Assembly (NCBI RefSeq): GCF_004217555.1
Contig: NZ_SHKW01000001.1
Coordinates: forward strand, 4,650,001 to 4,714,000
From: Edaphobacter modestus
Lineage (GTDB): Bacteria > Acidobacteriota > Terriglobia > Terriglobales > Acidobacteriaceae
Direction of reading: 5' to 3'
Length of the DNA: 64,000 bases
Part shown: positions 53,404 to 62,015 of the stretch, piece after piece
Layout of the letters: each line of letters starts with the position of its first letter
Numbering within the stretch: position 1 is the stretch's first letter
Translations under genes and position numbers: made by a program
Notes under the pieces: model-generated
Told to the model about the DNA's origin: nothing
Seen by the model: only the letters and a program-made list of their open reading frames with translations
Databases searched by the model: none

Positions 53404-53883
53404 CTATCTCTTTTTTTTCTGGTCTTTGCCACTTCCGCTCAGAAGCTGCTCCAGCTCCTGCTTGAACTCGCTTACGTCCTTGAAGTCCCGGTACACGCTG
53501 GCGAAGCGGATATACGCAACCGTGTCGATCTCCTTCAGGCGCGACATAATCAGCTCGCCCACCTCCGAGGTCGATCGCTCACGCTCCGGCGAATCCACCA
53601 CGTAGGCTTCCGTCTCATCCACAATCTGCTCCAGCTTCACCGCGGAGACCGGCCTCTTCTCGCAGGCATGCAGCAAGCCGCTCAGGATCTTCTGCCGGTC
53701 GAACTTCTCCCTGCGGCCGTCCTTCTTCACCACCATGTATGGGATTTCGTCGATGCGCTCGTATGTGGTGAACCGCTTATTGCAGCCTTCACACTCGCGC
53801 CTGCGGCGGATCGAGTCCGCCTCCTTGCTCTCTCGCGAATCGACCACTCGATCCTGGGTAAAACCGCAGTAAGGACACTTCAT
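53404..53883 (-). CDS. nrdR: Transcriptional repressor of ribonucleotide reductase genes
   Basis: A 159-residue NrdR. The zinc ribbon uses Cys3, Cys6, Cys31 and Cys34, and VVDSRESKEADSIRRRREC is the hallmark N-terminus. The ATP-cone domain runs about 46-136 and senses ATP/dATP. The C-terminal tail is Lys-rich. It heads a long minus-strand run through isocitrate dehydrogenase to the M29 aminopeptidase. No nrd genes lie in the window. Confidence 0.97.
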   Translation of the reverse strand: MKCPYCGFTQDRVVDSRESKEADSIRRRRECEGCNKRFTTYERIDEIPYMVVKKDGRREKFDRQKILSGLLHACEKRPVSAVKLEQIVDETEAYVVDSPERERSTSEVGELIMSRLKEIDTVAYIRFASVYRDFKDVSEFKQELEQLLSGSGKDQKKKR

Positions 53884-53920
53884 TGGGTTATTTCGATTCT
53901 AGCAGCGCATCATTGGAAGC

Positions 53921-54055
53921 GCCGTCATGCCTCGCGTGGAAGTGCTGTCCTTCTGAGCGTGGAACTGCCATCAGTCTCCGCGTGAAAGCGCCGTCAGTCC
54001 CCGCGAGGAGTGCCGTCAGTCCCGCGTGGCGTGCCATCCTTCTGAACGTGGAACT
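53921..54055 (+). repeat. Tandem array, 21-23-bp period, six degenerate units
   Basis: Units start at 53921, 53944, 53967, 53990, 54012 and 54033, each GCCGTCA, GCTGTCC or GCCATC followed by a CGCGTGGAA-like end. The seventh unit is the full dispersed element. Some units (53944, 54033) contain TTCTGAGCG or TTCTGAACG, the element head. Confidence 0.85.
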
Positions 54056-54093
54056 GCCGTCATTCTGAGCGCAGCGAAGAATCTCAGTATTTC
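54056..54093 (+). repeat. Dispersed element A, copy 5
   Basis: GCCGTCATTCTGAGCGCAGC through GAATCTCAGTATTTC. It closes the preceding array in phase. Confidence 0.85.
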
Positions 54094-54194
54094 GCTCGCA
54101 GAGCCACAGCAGCCTGAGCTTCCAGCCATCACGGGTGTCCGTCATTCGACGCGAGGCATGCAAGTGGGCCAATCGCGCAAGGAGCGATCGGCGG

Positions 54195-55244
54195 CTACTC
54201 CTGCACCGCCTCAGCCTCTTTCCCCGCCTCTTCACTCTCCGACGTAATCTTCCTCAGACTCACCTGTTCCAGCTGAGCGCAAATCAATCCCGCAGGAATA
54301 ATGCATAGGAAGGTCACCACCAGAAGCAAAGCCCCGCAGGCCGTCGCCGCTTCTATCGGCGCGCCGTAGAAGGTGTGCATTGCCGCTGCTGTCACTGCAA
54401 TCTGCGTGAACCACCCCACAATCGGCAGTTGTAGCAGGCTTCCGCCAAGGCTCGCCGCCATCAGCAGCATCGCGCGCGAAAACGAAAGCTGTCCCAGCTC
54501 CGGCGTCTCCACAAACGCGTGCGCCGTCTGCACATACGCCGAGGCGATCATTCCCCACATCAGAAGAGAGATTCCCGCTACTACGGCAAACTCACGCCAG
54601 CTCTTCAGCGCATTCAGACCGTCCCGGAAGCCGGCAATCTTCTCCGCTATGCTCTCGGCCACCGGCTTCGACAGCGGACTCAGCACGGTTCGCGCAAACC
54701 CGGCCACTGCGCCGCCCGCCACCCGCACCACGCCGGCAAACACGGCAATCGCCAACGTAATCGCCAGGCTCCCGATGCCGGTCCGCATAAAGACCTGCTG
54801 ATGCGGCATATCCTTCGGCATAAACGCCAGCGCCGTCGAGAAGATCATCGCCGCCGCACCCAGGTCGAACATCCGCTCAAGCGTATACACCGCAATCTGC
54901 GAGCTCAGCGGAAGGCCGATCTTCCGTGCTACCAGGTAGGGCCGTGTCAGATCGGCCAGCCTTCCAAACAGCGCGACCGCCGTAAACCCAATGAACTGCG
55001 GTCCAACTAAAGCCGTAGCCTTTACCTCTTTCGTCGGCCGCACCAGCACGCTCCAGCGGAACGCCCGTAGCCAGTACGTCGCATAGATCAAGACGATTGC
55101 CGCAATCGCATGACCGACATGAATGTGTCGGAGGTGCTCCCAGAAGTTTGCCCAGTCGAAATGAATCCGGTCGCGATAGACGAAGACGATCGCCGCGAGC
55201 ACGAGAACCAGAACAGCCCACAGCACTCCACTTCGTTTCTTCAT
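54195..55244 (-). CDS. Flippase-like UPF0104/LPG-synthase-TM family protein
   Basis: A 349-residue polytopic membrane protein with about eight segments. Family marks include WLRAFRWSVLVRPTKEVKA near residue 60 and the following ALVGPQFIGFTAVALFGRLADLTRPYLVAR. The domain is the flippase-like part of lysyl-phosphatidylglycerol synthases, without the synthase domain. It probably moves a lipid or lipid-linked precursor across the inner membrane; the substrate is unknown. It ends before a repeat-filled gap. Confidence 0.88.
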   Translation of the reverse strand: MKKRSGVLWAVLVLVLAAIVFVYRDRIHFDWANFWEHLRHIHVGHAIAAIVLIYATYWLRAFRWSVLVRPTKEVKATALVGPQFIGFTAVALFGRLADLTRPYLVARKIGLPLSSQIAVYTLERMFDLGAAAMIFSTALAFMPKDMPHQQVFMRTGIGSLAITLAIAVFAGVVRVAGGAVAGFARTVLSPLSKPVAESIAEKIAGFRDGLNALKSWREFAVVAGISLLMWGMIASAYVQTAHAFVETPELGQLSFSRAMLLMAASLGGSLLQLPIVGWFTQIAVTAAAMHTFYGAPIEAATACGALLLVVTFLCIIPAGLICAQLEQVSLRKITSESEEAGKEAEAVQE

Positions 55245-55283
55245 GGAAGATCGCCCGCCTCGCTTTAAAATAATCCGTCGTTT

Positions 55284-56045
55284 TTACTTCGCTTGCGCGA
55301 CCTGTTGCCCCGAACCAGCCATCCGCTTGCGGCGGTTGAACTCGCGGATCACCCGTGCCACGTAAGCCCGTGTCTCCCGGTACGGAGGCACGCCATGATA
55401 CCGATCCACCGCCGCCGGACCGGCGTTATAAGCCGCCAGCGCCAGTGCCACGTTGTTGTTGTAGCGAGTCAATAACTGGTCCAGATACGCTGTTCCTCCG
55501 GCGATATTCTCCTCCGGCTGAAACGCATCTTCGACTCCCAGCTCTCCCGCCGTCTTCGGCATCAGCTGCATCAACCCCTGGGCACCCACTCGCGAGACGG
55601 CTCTCACTTGCCCGCCGCTCTCAGCCTTCACCACGCTGGCCAGAAGATCCGCATCGATGTTGTGCTCACCTCCGGCATTGGCCAGCATCGTATGCATCTC
55701 CTCGCGCGTCAGAACCGATGCTGCAGCGGCATGCTGCTTCGCCGGTTCACGATGAGCAGGCATAACGTCCGCAACCACAGGTGGATCCGGGATGATCTCT
55801 ACCCGCACCACCGCATCTGCCGCCACATCCATATAATTCGCGCCCGAACCCTCTGCCGCGCCTCGATTCGTGGAATCTGCAGACGTGAAATACAGTCGCA
55901 TGTGATCTCCACGCATCTCCCGTCGAGCACAGTCAAGCTCAAACCCATTCTTCAGCGTCACATGCTCCGCCGCACGTGCCAGCGGACACACAATCGCGGC
56001 AAGCACGATTAACGCTCCTCGCCGCCTGCCCGCACTCAACAGCAT
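55284..56045 (-). CDS. Lytic transglycosylase (SLT domain)
   Basis: A 253-residue periplasmic peptidoglycan lyase. ATG 56045 has GGAG 6 nt upstream, better than ATG 56051 or TTG 56057. After the signal peptide (cut near ARA-AEH), about 85 residues of beta-rich linker with LKNGFELDCARRE precede the SLT domain. Its catalytic Glu is in VVKAESGGQ, followed by SRVGAQGLMQLMPKTA and LALAAYNAGPAAVDRYHGVP. It cleaves between MurNAc and GlcNAc to leave anhydro ends. The tail is Arg/Lys-rich. Confidence 0.92.
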   Translation of the reverse strand: MLLSAGRRRGALIVLAAIVCPLARAAEHVTLKNGFELDCARREMRGDHMRLYFTSADSTNRGAAEGSGANYMDVAADAVVRVEIIPDPPVVADVMPAHREPAKQHAAAASVLTREEMHTMLANAGGEHNIDADLLASVVKAESGGQVRAVSRVGAQGLMQLMPKTAGELGVEDAFQPEENIAGGTAYLDQLLTRYNNNVALALAAYNAGPAAVDRYHGVPPYRETRAYVARVIREFNRRKRMAGSGQQVAQAK

Positions 56046-56081
56046 TCTCATCTCCAAAAGCCTACCACCGTCAGAAGATTG

Positions 56082-57065
56082 CTAACGTGCCGCCGAGAGC
56101 GCCGTGTGCCGCTCCCCGGCTAACGCTGCCTCAACGGCCACCGCCACGCCATCCTCCAGGTGATGTCCGCCGACCACCCACCCTCGTGCAACCCCCACCT
56201 TCTTCAGGTCTTCCGGAGCATTCGCCATCAACACCGAGCTCCCCGCCGCCTCCAGCATCGAGATGTCGTTCCAGTTATCCCCGATCGCCAGAATCTCCTC
56301 CCTCGCGACTCCACGCTCCGTCGCCAGATCCATCAGGGCCCGTCCCTTGCTGCATCCCGCAGGCAGCACGTCCACGATGCTCAGGTCCCGCTCCGGATAC
56401 TCCGTGCGATGCAGCGCCGCCTCCGCCACGGGCCGCACCTCTCCCGCTCCGCGCCGAACCTCGGCTCTTCTCAGCGGCTCCAGCCCTACGCCCAGCACCT
56501 TCGGGTCCGTCAGAAGCCTGGCCTCCGCCTCCCGCATTCTCCCAATGGTGCCGCACAGCATCATCTGGATCAAACCCTCGCGCCCCAGCGCATCCTCCAT
56601 CGGAACCACGCGCTCGATGTAAGGCTCATTCGCCGCCATCCACCGCCCAATGCTGCCCTTCAACTCCTCCGTCTCCTCGACCACCAGTGCCCCGTGCGTG
56701 TCCTCGCCATCCGGCTGCACCCGGTCGAAAGTAATCAGCAGCGACCGCCGAAACTCCCCCATGTGCCCCACCAGCCACTCCGCCGTCGACCGCTGCAACA
56801 GCGTCCGTTCCAGCAACCGCGCTCCAAGCGTCCGCACGACCGCGCCGTTCGAGCTGATTAACCCATTCTCCTCACGCAGCCCCAGCCCCCGCAGCACCCG
56901 CATGGCATAGCTGTGCCTCCGCCCGGTCGCGACGACCACCTCAACTCCCGCCTGCTCAGCCGTCTTCAGGGCAGCCAGATTTCTCGCGCTCACCTGTCCG
57001 TCCGCGCCCAGCAGCGTCCCGTCCATATCCACTGCGATCATGCGCACCCAGCTGTTCTTGCTCAT
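56082..57065 (-). CDS. HAD-superfamily Cof-type phosphatase
   Basis: A 327-residue HAD IIB hydrolase. Motif I is MIAVDMDGTLL, motif II/III regions include VVATGRR and the Lys of SKGRALMDL, and motif IV is AIGDNWNDISML. A large C2-type cap lies between about 85 and 230. Cof-type enzymes dephosphorylate sugar or cofactor phosphates; the substrate is unknown. It is divergent from threonine synthase with a 66-bp gap. Confidence 0.92.
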   Translation of the reverse strand: MSKNSWVRMIAVDMDGTLLGADGQVSARNLAALKTAEQAGVEVVVATGRRHSYAMRVLRGLGLREENGLISSNGAVVRTLGARLLERTLLQRSTAEWLVGHMGEFRRSLLITFDRVQPDGEDTHGALVVEETEELKGSIGRWMAANEPYIERVVPMEDALGREGLIQMMLCGTIGRMREAEARLLTDPKVLGVGLEPLRRAEVRRGAGEVRPVAEAALHRTEYPERDLSIVDVLPAGCSKGRALMDLATERGVAREEILAIGDNWNDISMLEAAGSSVLMANAPEDLKKVGVARGWVVGGHHLEDGVAVAVEAALAGERHTALSAAR

Positions 57066-57131
57066 AGCCTCATTCTCTCATCGCGTCCGCCGTCTCCTGT
57101 AACGGTCCCCGCTTCTTGTAGCATCGAAGTC

Positions 57132-58400
57132 ATGCCCCGTATCGCCTTCCTTGAGTGCTCCCGCTGCAAGACTCGCGTCTCCGCCGAAACCCCTCAAACC
57201 CTCTGCCCCGCCTGCGCAGGCTCCCTCTACGTCCGTTACGACATGGACACCCTCAAGCGCACCGCCCGCCGCGATGACATCGCCGCGAAGGCAGCCGCCA
57301 GTCCCGCGTCCCTCGGCATGTGGCGCTACGCCGACGTCCTTCCCGACGTCGCCCCCGTCACCCTCGGCGAAGGCTGGACCCCCATGATCCACTCCAGGCG
57401 CTACCCCGGCCTCTACATCAAGGAAGAAGGCGCCAATCCCACCGGAACCTTCAAGGCCCGCGGCCTCTCGCTCGCCGTGACCATGGCAAAGCACTACGGC
57501 CTCCAGCACCTCGCCGTTCCCTCCGCAGGCAACGCCGCCGGAGCCCTCGCCGCCTACGCCGCCGCCGCCGGCCTCAGTGCCCACATCTTCATGCCCCAGG
57601 ACGTCCCCTTCGCTAACTACCTCGAAGGCATCGTCTACGGAGCCGACGTCAACATGATCGACGGCCTCATCTCCGACTGCGCACGCATCGTAGGCGAAAA
57701 GATCAAAGCCCAGAAAGAAGCCAACACTCCCACCAGCGAAGTCTGGTTCGACATCTCCACCTTGAAGGAGCCCTTTCGCGTCGAGGGCAAGAAGACCATG
57801 GGCTACGAGCTCGTCGAGCAGCTGGGCTGGACCTACCCCGACGCCGTCTTCTACCCCACCGGCGGTGGCGTCGGCCTCATCGGCATGTGGAAGGCCTTCG
57901 AAGAGATGGAAGCCCTCGGCTGGGTCACCGGAAAGAGACCCAGGATGTACGCCCTCCAGGCCACCGGCTGCGCCCCTGTCGCCCGTGCCTTCGACGAGCA
58001 CAAGCCTGCCAGCGAGTTCTTCCAGAACGCAGCCACCTTCGCCGCCGGGCTCCGCGTTCCCAAGCCCTACGGCGACTACATTATCCTCGACATCCTCGAG
58101 AAGTCCGGCGGCAAGGCCATCGCATCCCCCGACGAAGTCATCCTCGAAAGCATCCTCGACTACGCCCGCCACGAGGGCATCTTCCTCTCCCCCGAAGGCG
58201 CCGCCGCCACCGCAGCCTACGATCAGCTCCTCAAAACCGGCGAGCTCAAGCCCACCGACAAGGTCGTCCTCTTCAACACCGGCGCCGGACTCAAGTACAC
58301 CGACATGACCGCAGAGGCCATGCACCTGCGCCGCCCCAATGAGAAGAAAGCCACACTTCCTACCAGCCTTCCCGTAGGAGGCATCATCACGCCGCAATAA
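57132..58400 (+). CDS. thrC: Threonine synthase
   Basis: A 422-residue PLP enzyme turning O-phosphohomoserine into threonine. An N-terminal zinc ribbon (Cys9, Cys12, Cys25, Cys28) precedes the fold-II core with Lys108 in GTFKARG, SAGNAAGALAAYAA, and the phosphate loop PTGGGVGLIGM. The ribbon form is the archaeal/plant-like class. ATG 57132 begins MPRIAFLECSRC; the open frame upstream overlaps the divergent phosphatase and is not used. It connects with asd/lysC metabolism but lies elsewhere. Its codons are extremely C-ending. Confidence 0.93.
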   Translation: MPRIAFLECSRCKTRVSAETPQTLCPACAGSLYVRYDMDTLKRTARRDDIAAKAAASPASLGMWRYADVLPDVAPVTLGEGWTPMIHSRRYPGLYIKEEGANPTGTFKARGLSLAVTMAKHYGLQHLAVPSAGNAAGALAAYAAAAGLSAHIFMPQDVPFANYLEGIVYGADVNMIDGLISDCARIVGEKIKAQKEANTPTSEVWFDISTLKEPFRVEGKKTMGYELVEQLGWTYPDAVFYPTGGGVGLIGMWKAFEEMEALGWVTGKRPRMYALQATGCAPVARAFDEHKPASEFFQNAATFAAGLRVPKPYGDYIILDILEKSGGKAIASPDEVILESILDYARHEGIFLSPEGAAATAAYDQLLKTGELKPTDKVVLFNTGAGLKYTDMTAEAMHLRRPNEKKATLPTSLPVGGIITPQ

Positions 58401-58477
58401 AAAAGGACGCTCACTTACAAGGCTGAATACCTTCCCGCAAAAAGGTCTACAATCTCTCCTCACAAAAGGGGGCTCTT

Positions 58478-59269
58478 ATGAAAAACGTCGGAACGGTTGA
58501 AAGCCTGTGGCGTTACCCCGTCAAAAGCATGCGTGGCCAACAGCTGGAGAGCGCCTTTGCGGGCTTCTCCGGCATCTATGGCGATCGCATCTACGCCATC
58601 CACGACGATGGCGCCCCCGCAGGATTTCCCTATCTCACCAGCCGCGAACGGGAGCACATGCTCCTCTTCCAACCTCGGTTTCGCAACGCCGACCGTGCGA
58701 TGAAGCCCGACAATCAATACGAGGCAGAAGCACTCGCCCCCGGCGTCACGCCCGTCTATGCCAACCCGGACGATCTTATGGTGGATGTTCAGACACCCGA
58801 TGGAACCTCCATCGCTATCGATGATCCGGATCTCCTTCATCTGTTGGGCGAGGGGCTGCGCGAACGCCATCACCTTCGCCTCATGCGCTCCGACCGCTCC
58901 CTCACCGATTGCCGCCCCGTCTCGCTTTTCTCCACCCAGACCGCAAACGGCCTCGGCGATGAATTGGGTGTGGCCCTGGACAAGCGCCGCTTCCGCGCAA
59001 ATGTCTATCTGAACCTCGATGCAACCGGAGGCTTTGCCGAAGACCAGTTCGTAGGCCACTCGCTCCGCATCGGTGACAAGGTCATCCTCTCTGTGCTCGA
59101 ACGCGACCCTCGCTGCAAGATGATCACTCTCGACCCGGATACGGCCGAACCTAACCCGGACATTATTAAGCGCGTCGCCCGGGCCCACGAAGGCAAAGCA
59201 GGTATCTATGCCGCAGTCCTCGTCGAAGGCACCGTTCGCACCGGAGATGAAGTCAGCCTTCTCAATTGA
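58478..59269 (+). CDS. MOSC domain protein
   Basis: A 263-residue protein with AAAGGGGG 5 nt before the ATG. The N-terminal beta-barrel domain opens with VESLWRYPVKSMRGQQL. The MOSC part (about 120-260) ends in SVLERDPRCKMITLDPDT, with the conserved Cys that handles sulphur in molybdenum-cofactor sulfurase and mARC-like proteins. It may act in molybdenum-enzyme-linked reduction or sulphur transfer. No molybdopterin genes are adjacent. Confidence 0.87.
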   Translation: MKNVGTVESLWRYPVKSMRGQQLESAFAGFSGIYGDRIYAIHDDGAPAGFPYLTSREREHMLLFQPRFRNADRAMKPDNQYEAEALAPGVTPVYANPDDLMVDVQTPDGTSIAIDDPDLLHLLGEGLRERHHLRLMRSDRSLTDCRPVSLFSTQTANGLGDELGVALDKRRFRANVYLNLDATGGFAEDQFVGHSLRIGDKVILSVLERDPRCKMITLDPDTAEPNPDIIKRVARAHEGKAGIYAAVLVEGTVRTGDEVSLLN

Positions 59270-59455
59270 AGCCGGCAACAATCTCGCAGGTCACGACATT
59301 CGCATCCGGAATCGCCCACAGACCGCCTCATGACCGCCCGGTCGGATTGTTATTTGAGCGGCGATCGTGCCGAATCTGTGGCATAACGAACCCTTATGTT
59401 CTATATGCGACTATGCGTCATGACTACACAACAAAAAGCCTAGAGACGGCATCGT

Positions 59456-60283
59456 ATGATTGCAGGCAAAACACACTGGTCTGCGGAGTTAGCCCCTCCA
59501 GCAGCGACGTCGACTGGCGTTCTCTCCAGCAGCAAGGGACTGCTTATGGGCCAATCGGCCAATTCCGAGATACAGCCGGATCTATCCGTGCTCTTTGAAA
59601 CACTCAGATTGTCCGAAGAGCGTGCGTTGGCAGGTCAACTAGCCCTCGAGGTGATGCATGAGATCAGAAATCCTCTGGAAGCCCTCTCCAACCTCGCATA
59701 CCTCACCATGCTGGAAGCGGACGATCCCGGCAAAGTCCGTGAGTACATGCGTCTCGCCGAGGAGCAGATGTTCCTGGTCACGCGGGTCGCCAGCCAGACA
59801 CTTGGATTCGCACGACCAACGGACAAGCACCAGCCCGTGAAGCTCGTATCCGTCGCGGAAGCCGCCCTCCGCATCCACCAGCGCGCCATGCAGACAAAAA
59901 GAGTGCGCCTCATTACAGATCTCGATGCGGAGGCAACAGCACCCCTCCATCGAGGCGAGATCCTGCAGGTCATCTCAAATCTCATCGTGAATGCCGTCGA
60001 CGCTCTTCAGACCGAAGGCATCCTCTATCTGCGCGTCAAAAAGTCAGGAAAAGAAGTGCAGCTGATCATCTCCGATAACGGTCACGGCATCCCCCGGGAA
60101 CACAGCGAAAAGATCTTCACTCCTTTCTTTACAACCAAGCAGGGCCGCGGCTCTGGGCTCGGCCTCGCTCTGTCCAAGAGAATCATCGATCGCCATCGTG
60201 GCACCATCCGGATGCGCAGCAGCGTTCTTCCCGGAAAAAGCGGCACAACCTTCAGAATCTCTCTTCCTGCGATCACGGCTTAA
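59456..60283 (+). CDS. Sensor histidine kinase, soluble, no sensor domain seen
   Basis: A 275-residue kinase. The dimerisation helix carries phospho-acceptor His68 in VMHEIRNPLEAL; the ATPase has N-box NLIVNAVDAL, G1 DNGHGI, F-box FTPFFTTK and G2 GSGLGLALSK. There are no membrane segments and too few N-terminal residues for a PAS or GAF domain. ATG 59546 (MGQSANSE) is an alternative start. It has no adjacent regulator. It could phosphorylate the unpaired REC-Hpt/LuxR proteins of this window, but nothing in the sequence links them. Confidence 0.88.
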   Translation: MIAGKTHWSAELAPPAATSTGVLSSSKGLLMGQSANSEIQPDLSVLFETLRLSEERALAGQLALEVMHEIRNPLEALSNLAYLTMLEADDPGKVREYMRLAEEQMFLVTRVASQTLGFARPTDKHQPVKLVSVAEAALRIHQRAMQTKRVRLITDLDAEATAPLHRGEILQVISNLIVNAVDALQTEGILYLRVKKSGKEVQLIISDNGHGIPREHSEKIFTPFFTTKQGRGSGLGLALSKRIIDRHRGTIRMRSSVLPGKSGTTFRISLPAITA

Positions 60284-60291
60284 AAAGCCAG

Positions 60292-60314
60292 TCGCACCAA
60301 CTCAGCTGGTGCGA
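60292..60314 (+). terminator. Hairpin after the histidine kinase gene
   Basis: TCGCACCA (60292-60299) pairs with TGGTGCGA (60307-60314). There is no T-run, so termination is uncertain. Confidence 0.4.
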
Positions 60315-60347
60315 ACCGATTCTGTTTCCTTTGCGTATCACTGCTTC

Positions 60348-61703
60348 ATGCCCAGCCGATTCGCTGTAGCTGTCCTCTGCCTTGCGCCCCTCTCCAATGC
60401 GTTCGCCCAGCCTCCTGCGCCAGAACCCCTTCCGCGGATGCAGCAGATCATCCGCTCCTACACCGACGACAAGACCTTCATGGGGACCGTCCTCGTCGTC
60501 AAAAACGGCAAAGCTCTTATCGATCAGGGCTACGGATCAGCCGACCTCGAGTGGAACATCCCCAACTCCCCCGACACCAGGTTCCGCCTCGGCTCCATCA
60601 CCAAGCAGTTCACCGCGGCCAGCATTCTCCTTCTGGCCGAGCGCGGCAAACTCAATATCGACGACCCCATCAGTAAGTACCTGCCCGACGCTCCCCCCGC
60701 CTGGTCGAAGGTCACCATCTACAACGTCCTCACCCACACCTCCGGTATTCCCAGCTTCACTGGCTTCCCCGACTACCGCTCCACCGAGTGGAAGGACACC
60801 ACTCCCACCGAGCTCGTCGCCCGCTTCCGCGACAAGCCCCTCGACTTCGAGCCCGGCACAAAATTCTCCTACTCGAACTCCGGTTACGTCCTCCTCGGCT
60901 ATCTCATCGAGAAGGTCTCCGGCCAGACCTACGCCGAATTCCTCCAGCAGAACATCTTCACCCCGCTCGCGATGACCTCCACTGGCATCGACTCCAACGC
61001 CGCCATCCTGCCCCAGCGCGCCCAGGGCTATCGCCGCTCGCCGCGCGGCATCGAGCACGACGGCTACATCAGCATGACCATCCCCTTCTCCGCCGGTGCT
61101 CTCTACTCCACCACCGGCGACCTTCTCAAGTGGGAGCAGGGCCTCTTCGGCGGGAAGATCCTCAAGCCCGAGTCTCTGACGAAGATGACCACGCCCTTCA
61201 AGGACGGCTACGGGTGCGGAATCTTCATCCGGACCAGGGACAGCCATAAGGTCATCACTCACGGCGGCGGCATCGAAGGCTTCAATACCTCGCTCAACTT
61301 CTACCCCGACGACAAACTCACCGTCATCGTCCTCGGCAACCTCACCGGAGGCGCACCCGACCAGATCGCCGCCAGCCTCGGCAAGGTCGCCCTCGGCCAG
61401 CCCGTTGTCCTGCCCTCTGAGCGCAAGGCAATCACCGTCTCCCCTGAGATCCTCTCCCAGTACGTCGGCACCTATCGCATGACCGACGCCCCCATCGACT
61501 ACGTCATCGCCCTCGAAGACGGCCATCTGACCGGCAAACTCGGCAAGCAGCCCGCACTCGAAATCTTCGCCGAGTCCGAAACGAAGTTCTTCCTCAAGGT
61601 CGTAGACGCCGAGATTGAGTTCTTCCGCGATCCCGCCACCCACGCCATCAACCGCCTCATCCTGTACCAGGGCGACGCGCAGCACGAGGGCAAAAAGCAG
61701 TAG
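60348..61703 (+). CDS. Secreted serine hydrolase (beta-lactamase/esterase class C family)
   Basis: A 451-residue protein from ATG 60348; the upstream frame overlaps the kinase gene. A signal peptide (cut at AFA-QP) is followed by a penicillin-binding-like fold: Ser83-x-x-Lys86 in GSITKQ, Tyr175-Ser-Asn177 in FSYSNSGY and HGGG near residue 307. The C-terminal 90 residues (VGTYRMTDAPIDYVIALEDG) form a DUF3471-like lipocalin-type domain. It is probably an esterase or D-aminopeptidase; true beta-lactamase activity is not implied. No ribosome binding site is visible. Confidence 0.88.
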   Translation: MPSRFAVAVLCLAPLSNAFAQPPAPEPLPRMQQIIRSYTDDKTFMGTVLVVKNGKALIDQGYGSADLEWNIPNSPDTRFRLGSITKQFTAASILLLAERGKLNIDDPISKYLPDAPPAWSKVTIYNVLTHTSGIPSFTGFPDYRSTEWKDTTPTELVARFRDKPLDFEPGTKFSYSNSGYVLLGYLIEKVSGQTYAEFLQQNIFTPLAMTSTGIDSNAAILPQRAQGYRRSPRGIEHDGYISMTIPFSAGALYSTTGDLLKWEQGLFGGKILKPESLTKMTTPFKDGYGCGIFIRTRDSHKVITHGGGIEGFNTSLNFYPDDKLTVIVLGNLTGGAPDQIAASLGKVALGQPVVLPSERKAITVSPEILSQYVGTYRMTDAPIDYVIALEDGHLTGKLGKQPALEIFAESETKFFLKVVDAEIEFFRDPATHAINRLILYQGDAQHEGKKQ

Positions 61704-61858
61704 ATCGGCCCGCCAGGAAAAAACTGCGCCGCAGTCGTATCCCAATCGCCCATGACTATGCCCTGTCAAGCCGCTACGTCACTTATATAGCTAATAAAAA
61801 AGCACTTAGCAGGTGCCGATTCTGTCCCTCGGCGACGCTATAATGAAAGCAGCGGACA

Positions 61859-61890
61859 AAGCCCCGGCCATCCGGGGCTTTTCTGTCTTT
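61859..61890 (+). terminator. Terminator between serine hydrolase and MATE genes
   Basis: AAGCCCCGG (61859-61867) pairs with CCGGGGCTT (61872-61880) around a 4-nt loop, followed by TTCTGTCTTT. It lies 155 bp after the serine hydrolase stop. Confidence 0.8.
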
Positions 61891-61891
61891 C

Positions 61892-61972
61892 CCGTCCGGA
61901 GAGCGCCCGAGCCCTCCCTCTGACGGACGGCCCATGGATCGTAACCGGAGGGAAGTACCCGGCTAAGATCCA
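61892..61972 (+). promoter_or_regulatory. Structured leader of the MATE gene
   Basis: CCGTCCG (61892-61898) pairs with CGGACGG (61924-61930). Just after it ATGGATC pairs with GATCCAT, enclosing CCGG/CCGG stems separated by symmetric GTAA/CTAA internal loops. No known riboswitch class was recognised. Confidence 0.35.
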
Positions 61973-62015
61973 TATTTCCAAGATTTTGCGCAAAAGATAG
62001 GGGAGGGGACGCACC

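Larger units (their letters stand above)
53884..54194. other. 311-bp gap: tandem array and element, no gene
   Basis: Between nrdR and the flippase-like gene. It is filled by the 21-23-bp array (53921-54055) and element A (54056-54093). The remaining 100 bp shows nothing recognisable. Confidence 0.75.
61704..62015. other. 312-bp gap with terminator and structured leader
   Basis: Between the serine hydrolase and MATE genes. It holds a TATAAT at 61839-61844 without a good -35, a terminator at 61859-61890, and two further stem structures (61892-61930 and 61935-61972) before the MATE ribosome binding site. No coding frame was seen. Confidence 0.6.

Noticed and set aside
57078..58463. Long minus-strand frame of about 460 codons opposite thrC
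   Set aside because: It is the antisense shadow of a strongly C-ending gene; its product is Gly/Asp/Val-rich without family features.
60537..61769. Long minus-strand frame opposite the serine hydrolase
   Set aside because: Same codon-bias artefact; the plus strand has a full catalytic motif set.
61839..61844. TATAAT as a promoter for the MATE gene
   Set aside because: There is no acceptable -35 at 16-18 bp, and a terminator lies only 15 bp downstream; kept only as a note in the gap description.
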